A stretch of DNA of 9,300 nt from Patescibacteria group bacterium (GTDB taxonomy: Bacteria; Patescibacteriota; Minisyncoccia; Minisyncoccales; Staskawiczbacteraceae), in the NCBI GenBank assembly GCA_018894075.1, contig JAHIEB010000057.1, forward strand, positions 1 to 9,300. The letters are read 5' to 3'. Numbering within the stretch: the first letter of the stretch is position 1; the number at the start of each line of letters is the position of its first letter. Of the stretch, positions 4,766-9,300 are shown in pieces. The notes under the pieces are model-generated. The model did no database searches, was not told the origin of the DNA, and saw only the letters and a list, made by a program, of their open reading frames with translations. A program made the position numbers and the translations under genes.

Positions 4766-5154
4766 TCTTTTTTAAGAATTATCTTTCGATCTTTAAGCGT
4801 CAGTTGACTTTTAAGATATGGAAGCAATTCTCGTTTTTCGTATATCGTTCCTTCGACTAAAAGGTATTTAGCGTAGTTTTTTATATCTATCTCTGAATTG
4901 CGAGTTTCCTTTTTATGCCCAAGCACCCCAATTCTGAATTTATTGAATCTGGCGATCTCTTTTTCAATAGCCCCCTTCACTCCAATATCATCGATATCTA
5001 TTTTATCAATTAATCCTATCAGTTCGGCTATCAAACCCTGCTCGGTGACGGGTGAATTTTTGCAGTCAATGTTCTTACCTCTCGTGCAAAAATAGTAGAC
5101 ATGGCGGTTAACTCCGCCGTCTTTCAGCTTTTTAAACTTCTCATCAGCCGCCAA
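4762..5154 (-). pseudogene. Serine recombinase, C-terminal fragment
   Basis: This open stretch of about 130 codons matches the tail of a CPR-type large serine recombinase. It begins in the recombinase zinc-ribbon region (AADEKFKKLKDGG, then YYFCTRGKNIDC with C23 and C30), followed by the helical, charged C-terminal segment and a natural-looking end. The N-terminal resolvase catalytic domain with its nucleophilic Ser, the DNA-binding recombinase domain and the first CxxC pair of the zinc ribbon are absent. The only upstream start is TTG at 5154, with an in-frame TAA two codons before it (5158-5160), so it is not a gene with a proper beginning. At its 5' edge the sequence switches abruptly to a 3D-domain gene in another frame. 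It cannot catalyse recombination. It marks the former presence of an integrative element or a deletion scar. Confidence 0.82.
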
Positions 5155-5344
5155 ATTTTACTGCTTGCGATCTCTCTAAAAACCACATGTCCATACGGTA
5201 GTTTCCCATTCTCTTGTTCATCCTATCTTCAACGACGAAAATTTTGTCGCCGCATAAGCTTGGAATTTTCACTTTTATCCCAAATGGCAACATATTATTT
5301 GCAATTAGGCCATCCCTTGCGTATTTGTTGGACGCTGTGATAAG
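5144..5344 (-). pseudogene. 3D-domain protein, internal fragment
   Basis: Read on the - strand, 66 codons from 5344 to the stop at 5144-5146 encode a recognisable piece of a 3D (Asp-Asp-Asp) domain protein. It contains TASNKYARDGLIANN, LPFGIKVKIPSLCGDK, IFVVEDRMNKR and YRMDMWF, including the Asp residues of VVED and RMDMW. 3D domains have the double-psi beta-barrel fold of MltA/RlpA-like wall-associated proteins and are usually part of exported proteins. Here the N-terminus with signal peptide is missing: an in-frame TAG at 5345-5347 lies just upstream and the methyltransferase gene ends at 5358. The C-terminal part is cut at QAVKFGG, where the recombinase tail begins, with a short frame overlap. 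There is no usable start, so this is a doubly truncated remnant. Confidence 0.75.
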
Positions 5345-5357
5345 CTACTCCCATTCA

Positions 5358-6170
5358 TTAAAAAACCAAGCGGCTGAATATGCCTGCCGGCAACAATCTG
5401 CCAGAGGCCTCCTGAATTGCCAGCTCTCCTGACTCAACAACTCCTTTTGAAGCCTGTGACTCAATGCAGTTTTGATATCCTATGGCCGAATATCCTGTTG
5501 CATATCCGTTTAACAGGAAAAAAGACGGGTTATCTGATAATAACTGAAAGCATAATTCCAAAAGCTTTGGTAAATCTCTTTCAATTTTCCACACCTCTCC
5601 TTTGGCCCCTCTTCCAAAAGCAGGAGGGTCTAGCACTATCCCATCATATTTGTTCCCCCTTTTTATCTCCCTTTTAACAAAAGCCAGAGCATCGTCCAGT
5701 ATCCATCTGACTGGTTTTTCAGCCAGCCCGGAAGCAGAAGCATTTTCTCTTGCCCAGGCAATAGCTGTTTTTGAGCTGTCAACGTGCACAACCTTTGCTC
5801 CTGACTTAGCGGCAGCCAAAGTAGCTCCTCCGGTATATCCAAATAGATTAAGAACAGCTTCTGCCTTTCTCTCTTCAATCCATTTCCAGTTGGGAATCTG
5901 CTCTGGAAACACTCCTGTATGCTTAAAAGCAGCCAGCTTTATGACAAACTTTAGGCCGGATAACTCAATCTGCCATGGGCTTAAAACAGACGGGGCCCAG
6001 TTTGTTTTAAAAACTGCTTTTGCCTTTTTCCAAAGCTCGGGATTTCTTTTGCCCCACAAAGCTTGGGGGTCAGGGCGGGATAGAATAACATCTCCATATC
6101 TCTCCAGCTTCTCTCCCTGCCCGGAATCTAAAAGCTCATAATCTCTTTCGGGTTTTGATATTAATATCAT
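5358..6170 (-). CDS. Class I SAM-dependent methyltransferase (RlmI/RlmK-like fold)
   Basis: A 270-aa Rossmann-fold methyltransferase of the group that includes the 23S rRNA enzymes RlmI and RlmK. From the ATG at 6170, the region before the fold contains KHTGVFPEQ (83-91). Motif I is NLFGYTGG (108-115), motif II ends in VVHVDSS (D131), and motif IV is LDPPAFGRG (DPP at 181-183) followed by a KGEVWKIERDLPKLL helix. The RNA m5C-type catalytic Cys is not seen in motif IV or in the motif VI region (FLLNGYATGYS), so an m5C assignment is not supported and the base modified is unknown; rRNA is the likely target. The TTG at 6185 would add five residues, but the ATG fits better: TTGAGG-N17-TATATA ends exactly 6 nt before it, implying a leaderless mRNA. 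The N-terminal PUA domain of RlmI is absent. Confidence 0.85.
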   Translation of the reverse strand: MILISKPERDYELLDSGQGEKLERYGDVILSRPDPQALWGKRNPELWKKAKAVFKTNWAPSVLSPWQIELSGLKFVIKLAAFKHTGVFPEQIPNWKWIEERKAEAVLNLFGYTGGATLAAAKSGAKVVHVDSSKTAIAWARENASASGLAEKPVRWILDDALAFVKREIKRGNKYDGIVLDPPAFGRGAKGEVWKIERDLPKLLELCFQLLSDNPSFFLLNGYATGYSAIGYQNCIESQASKGVVESGELAIQEASGRLLPAGIFSRLVF

Positions 6171-6176
6171 ATTGAA

Positions 6177-6205
6177 TATATACAATCCTATAGATACTTC
6201 CTCAA
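6177..6205 (-). promoter_or_regulatory. Leaderless-type promoter of the methyltransferase
   Basis: Read on the - strand, TTGAGG (6200-6205), a 17-nt spacer and TATATA (6177-6182) are followed by 6 nt and the ATG at 6170, putting transcription start on or next to the start codon. The -35 overlaps the TGA stop of the preceding membrane-protein gene (6202-6204). This pair decides the start choice of the methyltransferase. Confidence 0.55.
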
Positions 6206-6558
6206 TAGGTAATTTTATTAACCAGCAACTCTAGAAGAATTTTTGCGTTTTCTCCAACCTGACTCTCAGTCTCGGCTTCGATGAATCTCTGCCACTGCTC
6301 AAAGACGGTTTCATCGTTAATATTTCTCACGGCATTCTCCAATTTTAAGCGATCCTCAAATGAAACATCTCCTTGAGCCATAATAACTTTAGCAATAAAC
6401 AATTTGGCAAAATTCAGCATCTTGCCGTTGTATTGGTATATCTGGTTAAGGCTTTTTTGGGTTTGGAGGTCTTTATAGAGACTATAGTATTGTCCTCCGA
6501 GTATAACAACAACCGAGATAAGAACGATAATAATAACGCGATTAATAATTGGTGACAT
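6202..6558 (-). CDS. Small single-pass membrane protein, function unknown
   Basis: A 118-aa protein that I do not recognise. An N-terminal hydrophobic segment (about residues 7-23, VIIIVLISVVVILGG) forms a signal anchor. The remaining ~95 residues are predicted helical and charged (QTQKSLNQIYQYNGKML, then an acidic helix to the C-terminus), without Cys or a catalytic motif. Topology is probably N-in/C-out, but few charges flank the anchor. The ATG at 6558 has a GGAG 11 nt upstream (6571-6574 on the - strand), a slightly long Shine-Dalgarno spacing. It lies 64 nt downstream of the surface-protein gene on the same strand, with an inverted repeat and no terminator between them, so the two may be co-transcribed. 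It may act at the envelope with the surface protein; this is inferred from position only. Confidence 0.7.
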   Translation of the reverse strand: MSPIINRVIIIVLISVVVILGGQYYSLYKDLQTQKSLNQIYQYNGKMLNFAKLFIAKVIMAQGDVSFEDRLKLENAVRNINDETVFEQWQRFIEAETESQVGENAKILLELLVNKITY

Positions 6559-6579
6559 CTAAATATATTCTCCGGCTGA

Positions 6580-6598
6580 ATGAGATACTTTATCTCAT
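6580..6598. repeat. Inverted repeat upstream of the small membrane-protein gene
   Basis: ATGAGATA (6580-6587) and TATCTCAT (6591-6598) form a perfect 8-bp inverted repeat with a 3-nt centre. It lies between the surface-protein stop (6623) and the ATG at 6558. There is no T-run after it on the - strand, so it is not a typical terminator. It could be an operator or an mRNA-processing or stabilising hairpin. Confidence 0.5.
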
Positions 6599-6622
6599 AC
6601 AGCACCAAGATTTAATAATTTA

Positions 6623-9300
6623 TTAATATTTTTTTCCAGATATAGTTTGCTTGCTTCTTCTGTCGCGATAGAAGCTATAGGCCAGGCCAGCAGACATCAA
6701 TAGAATGACAATAATTTTCCAATCGAGATATCTAGCGAGCAAGTTGTTTTTTTTCAGCTCTATATTCTCATGCACTCCAACACCGTTTACAACTTCGAAC
6801 TCCTCGCTATAGTAGGTCGTGTATCCGCGGGCTTCAACCTTCAGATAATAATCCCCTTCGGGCACCAAGAAAGAATACCTGCCTGTGACATCGGTTATCT
6901 GCGGATTAGTTTGTTGGTATTTCCTTGCCTGCCAGATTTCATAGAGCCTTGTTTCAGGATTCAACCAATACAAGGTGACTTTACCCCCCTCAACCCTTAT
7001 CTGCCCATCTGATTTTTGGTAGTAGATATATCCTTCAGGGTCAACAACAACAATTAAACTCATCTGGGTCGGTTCTAACCTTTGATCCTGATAATCAATT
7101 ACTGTCACAATCTCATACTCTCCGTCAACAACAGGGATATCCACATCTGCGGTCCATATGCCATCACCATCTGGGTCAGAATAATAGAATTCCAACACAA
7201 CTAAACGTTCTTCAGTGTTAGTCTGTTCTCCTTTGCCATTTGTTTGGAATAGAGAAGCAGTCATTATTTCAGGAACAATCCCCATAAATACTGTCGGTCT
7301 TTTCTTCTTGAAAAGCAAATACCCTTTTATCGCTCTGGCTAATTTATCTGGCTTAATAATAAGCTGGACTGACTGGTTGGAAACCACCTCTATTTTCTGC
7401 TGCACATTGCCTTGCTGGTCAATAGCAAGACTGGCATTTTGGTCAATTAAACCGCTGGCCCCTCTGGCAAAAATAATATCAGAAGGTATTCGTATCTTTG
7501 CCGCGTCGGTTAATTGTCCCAAAAGAACCCCTTCAGGAAGGATATATTCTGCCCCTCGATCAGCGGCAGACAAACCAGTAACTTCGGTCAGCCCAGGCAG
7601 ATTTAAATTAACTCCAACTAATTTGCTTACATCTGTCGCCCTTGAAACACCAAGGTCTTTAAGCGCTTGCCCCAATTGTGGCAATTTTTGAATAAGCGAG
7701 ATTATCTCTTCGGGCATCGGACCTAAAACAAAGCTTTCTACTGGCTCGACTGGCATAATTTCTGTTTGCTTCCTCATGGCAAAAGGCGCCTCTTTTTTTA
7801 CAACATCTTCTATCGGAGGCAGAATGGGCCCGGTTGCTTGTTTGGGTTTAAACAGATCAAATATCATGCGCGGGACTTCTCCTATTTTCCCTATAACATC
7901 AACAATTTTCTCTGGCAGTTTGGTCTCGGTTATTATTCTAACCACCTCGGCTGGCACTTCAGCTATTTGCCGAATAATAGACTTGGCTCCTAAGTAAATC
8001 GTGTCTGAATATGTTCCCGAAGATTGGCCATACGAGGTAAAGAACCGGATGTAAACTGTTTTTTCTCCGTCGTATTCTGATAATATCCACTGTTTTGTGC
8101 TTTGATATATTTCCTGGATTGAATTTGTAAATTCGGGGTTATTAGATATTGCCATTCTGTCGGTGTCAGAACCCGCCCCTAAAAGAAGGGTCACCTCTCG
8201 CCTGTCAGTACTTGATTCATTGTTGTTTATAGAGACAGAAAATCCTCCTGTGGGAACCGATGGGGCTGAATAAGCACCTGAAGGTAAGCTAGCACCACCG
8301 CAACTATCTGTTGCTCTTGTGACTGTGTCTATAAAATCAGTTTGAGCGCCATCCCCGTTCCTGGTTTTAACCCTGAACGAATATGACGTACTACAGGTAA
8401 GGCCAGACGATGTCCAGAAAAGCGATGTCACCCAGCCGGAGCTACTGGAATTATTGGTATTCTCAATATAGTATTCTGTTCCTTGGGGATTGGAGTTGGC
8501 TGCCCATGTGGCTGTAATCTGAACAATAGAATCTGCCGAAACAGAGAGTGATGATGGGACATTAGCTAAAGTGTATTTGTACAATATCGAGGAATATTCA
8601 GAAATATTACCCAACTCATCTCTTACTCTAACTTGATAAGCATGTTGAGTATTGGGGGATAGCCCAGTCTCTAAGAGAGTTGCTGACGATACCCAGTCTG
8701 TGGTTTCACCGTCAACTCTCTTAAATTGATAAGGAGTCTCACTAAGGCCTGATCCCGAATCAACTGCGGTCTGAGCAGTAACAGTTAATTGAGAAGAGGA
8801 GGTAGCTGTAATTAAGGAAACCGCAACGCTTCCAGGGGGAGTAATATCAATGTTAATGTCATAGGCTGAAGCCAGAGTATCTTTATTCCCGAGTGCATCT
8901 TCTCCGTACAGACAGATGTATTTAGTGTTGTTGGTTTCATCGGCCTGGTCTATGGAGTTAGCATCAGTCTTTGAATAGTCTCCTGAGGTTGTAGAGCAAA
9001 CTCCATCATCATCGTATTCCCACTTCTTAACAGAGGCATCACCCCAATTACCTGTAATGGTGTCTGATGCTACTGGTCCTGCTTCCACGTCGTCGGTGAA
9101 AGAGAGGACAGGAGGAGTGACGTCAAAATCCCAGTTGACATTGTTTCCTGAGTCAGTGCAGGTCACCGGTGTTATGTGGTTGGTGGATTGCGAGTAAGAA
9201 ACAATTACATTGGTGGCGCTTGTGCCAACCGGAGCTGAAATATACCATGGCGTGGCGGCGACGCTCGGGGTAAGAGTTATCTTGCTGGCTCCGCCGGTTA
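6623..9300 (-). CDS. Large modular surface protein with C-terminal membrane anchor (5' end outside window)
   Basis: The frame is open from the window edge to the TAA at 6623-6625: at least 891 residues, with the start beyond 9300. The GTG at 9164-9166 is internal, because Thr-rich beta-type sequence continues in frame before it. Modules in order: Ig-like units introduced by DVTPP and DITPP (about 9120-8590); a FnIII-like unit (about 8575-8300); a beta-sandwich module with DRREVTLLLGAGSDTDRMAISN and KTVYIRFFTS (about 8260-7985); a Pro/charged linker (about 7970-7700); and a region with LPQLGQALKDLGVSRATDV that I do not recognise. Further on come an acidic DPDGDG segment near 7150 and a carboxypeptidase-regulatory-like fold (DVTGRYSFLVPEGDYYLKV, near 6860). 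A final hydrophobic helix IIVILLMSAGLAYSFY precedes a basic tail. This is the layout of an exported, membrane-anchored surface or adhesion protein. Its ligand is unknown. Confidence 0.87.
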   Translation of the reverse strand, partial: TGGASKITLTPSVAATPWYISAPVGTSATNVIVSYSQSTNHITPVTCTDSGNNVNWDFDVTPPVLSFTDDVEAGPVASDTITGNWGDASVKKWEYDDDGVCSTTSGDYSKTDANSIDQADETNNTKYICLYGEDALGNKDTLASAYDINIDITPPGSVAVSLITATSSSQLTVTAQTAVDSGSGLSETPYQFKRVDGETTDWVSSATLLETGLSPNTQHAYQVRVRDELGNISEYSSILYKYTLANVPSSLSVSADSIVQITATWAANSNPQGTEYYIENTNNSSSSGWVTSLFWTSSGLTCSTSYSFRVKTRNGDGAQTDFIDTVTRATDSCGGASLPSGAYSAPSVPTGGFSVSINNNESSTDRREVTLLLGAGSDTDRMAISNNPEFTNSIQEIYQSTKQWILSEYDGEKTVYIRFFTSYGQSSGTYSDTIYLGAKSIIRQIAEVPAEVVRIITETKLPEKIVDVIGKIGEVPRMIFDLFKPKQATGPILPPIEDVVKKEAPFAMRKQTEIMPVEPVESFVLGPMPEEIISLIQKLPQLGQALKDLGVSRATDVSKLVGVNLNLPGLTEVTGLSAADRGAEYILPEGVLLGQLTDAAKIRIPSDIIFARGASGLIDQNASLAIDQQGNVQQKIEVVSNQSVQLIIKPDKLARAIKGYLLFKKKRPTVFMGIVPEIMTASLFQTNGKGEQTNTEERLVVLEFYYSDPDGDGIWTADVDIPVVDGEYEIVTVIDYQDQRLEPTQMSLIVVVDPEGYIYYQKSDGQIRVEGGKVTLYWLNPETRLYEIWQARKYQQTNPQITDVTGRYSFLVPEGDYYLKVEARGYTTYYSEEFEVVNGVGVHENIELKKNNLLARYLDWKIIVILLMSAGLAYSFYRDRRSKQTISGKKY

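Noticed and set aside
5602..6141. 179-codon open frame on the + strand
   Set aside because: It lies entirely antisense to the methyltransferase, which has clear motifs, and its own translation shows no recognisable domain.
6183..6185. TTG start for the methyltransferase
   Set aside because: It would lie directly against the predicted -10 box. The ATG at 6170 sits 6 nt after TATATA and matches the usual N-terminus of the family.
9164..9166. GTG as the start of the large surface protein
   Set aside because: The same frame stays open to the window edge and encodes similar Thr/Ser-rich beta-type sequence before it, so the gene begins outside the window.
66..9300. Alternative genetic code with UGA as glycine
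   Set aside because: UGA ends the CCA enzyme, the zinc-ribbon gene, the recombinase remnant and the small membrane protein at sensible family boundaries.
1..9300. CRISPR array or insertion sequence
   Set aside because: I saw no regularly spaced direct repeats and no transposase with terminal inverted repeats on either strand.

Overview
The window looks like a stretch of genome from a member of the Candidate Phyla Radiation (Patescibacteria), most likely the Parcubacteria side. This rests on family content, not on a marker gene. It carries a stand-alone VirB2/TrbC-like T4SS pilin, a membrane-anchored DUF1460 amidase-like protein with a short Cys-rich box, a large surface protein with Ig/FnIII-like modules and a C-terminal membrane anchor, and remnants of a CPR-type serine recombinase and a 3D-domain protein. 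TGA ends several genes, so the genetic code is the ordinary bacterial one and not the UGA-Gly code of Gracilibacteria/Absconditabacteria. Most genes lack a Shine-Dalgarno sequence and have a -10-like box 6-13 nt before the ATG, which suggests many (near-)leaderless mRNAs.

Layout. The left half (66-4361) is read on the + strand: a CCA-adding tRNA nucleotidyltransferase; tRNA-Pro(CGG); a small zinc-ribbon protein of different base composition with a strong Shine-Dalgarno; a 25-nt tRNA 3'-end look-alike; a NYN/LabA-type nuclease-like protein; a gene-free 282-nt gap holding a near-consensus promoter followed at once by a hairpin terminator (candidate ~55-nt RNA); the DUF1460 protein; the T4SS pilin; and tRNA-Lys(CTT). 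A long bidirectional terminator (4406-4450) separates this from the right half, which is read entirely on the - strand. From the window edge inward that half holds the C-terminal ~890 residues of the surface protein, a small single-pass membrane protein, a class I SAM-dependent methyltransferase, a broken 3D-domain gene joined at about 5150 to the C-terminal tail of a serine recombinase, and a small coiled-coil protein with its own promoter.

How the parts relate. The CCA-adding enzyme sits directly upstream of a tRNA gene with no encoded CCA, and the tRNA-Lys gene also lacks CCA, so both depend on that activity. The DUF1460 protein, pilin and surface protein are envelope components. The 4459-5344 block next to tRNA-Lys looks like the decayed edge of a mobile element: recombinase without catalytic domain, truncated host gene, and one small gene still intact. 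I see no CRISPR array, insertion sequence with inverted repeats, or complete defence system. The most interesting items are the 3D/recombinase scar, the miniature promoter-terminator unit at 2687-2776, and the leaderless-promoter pattern.
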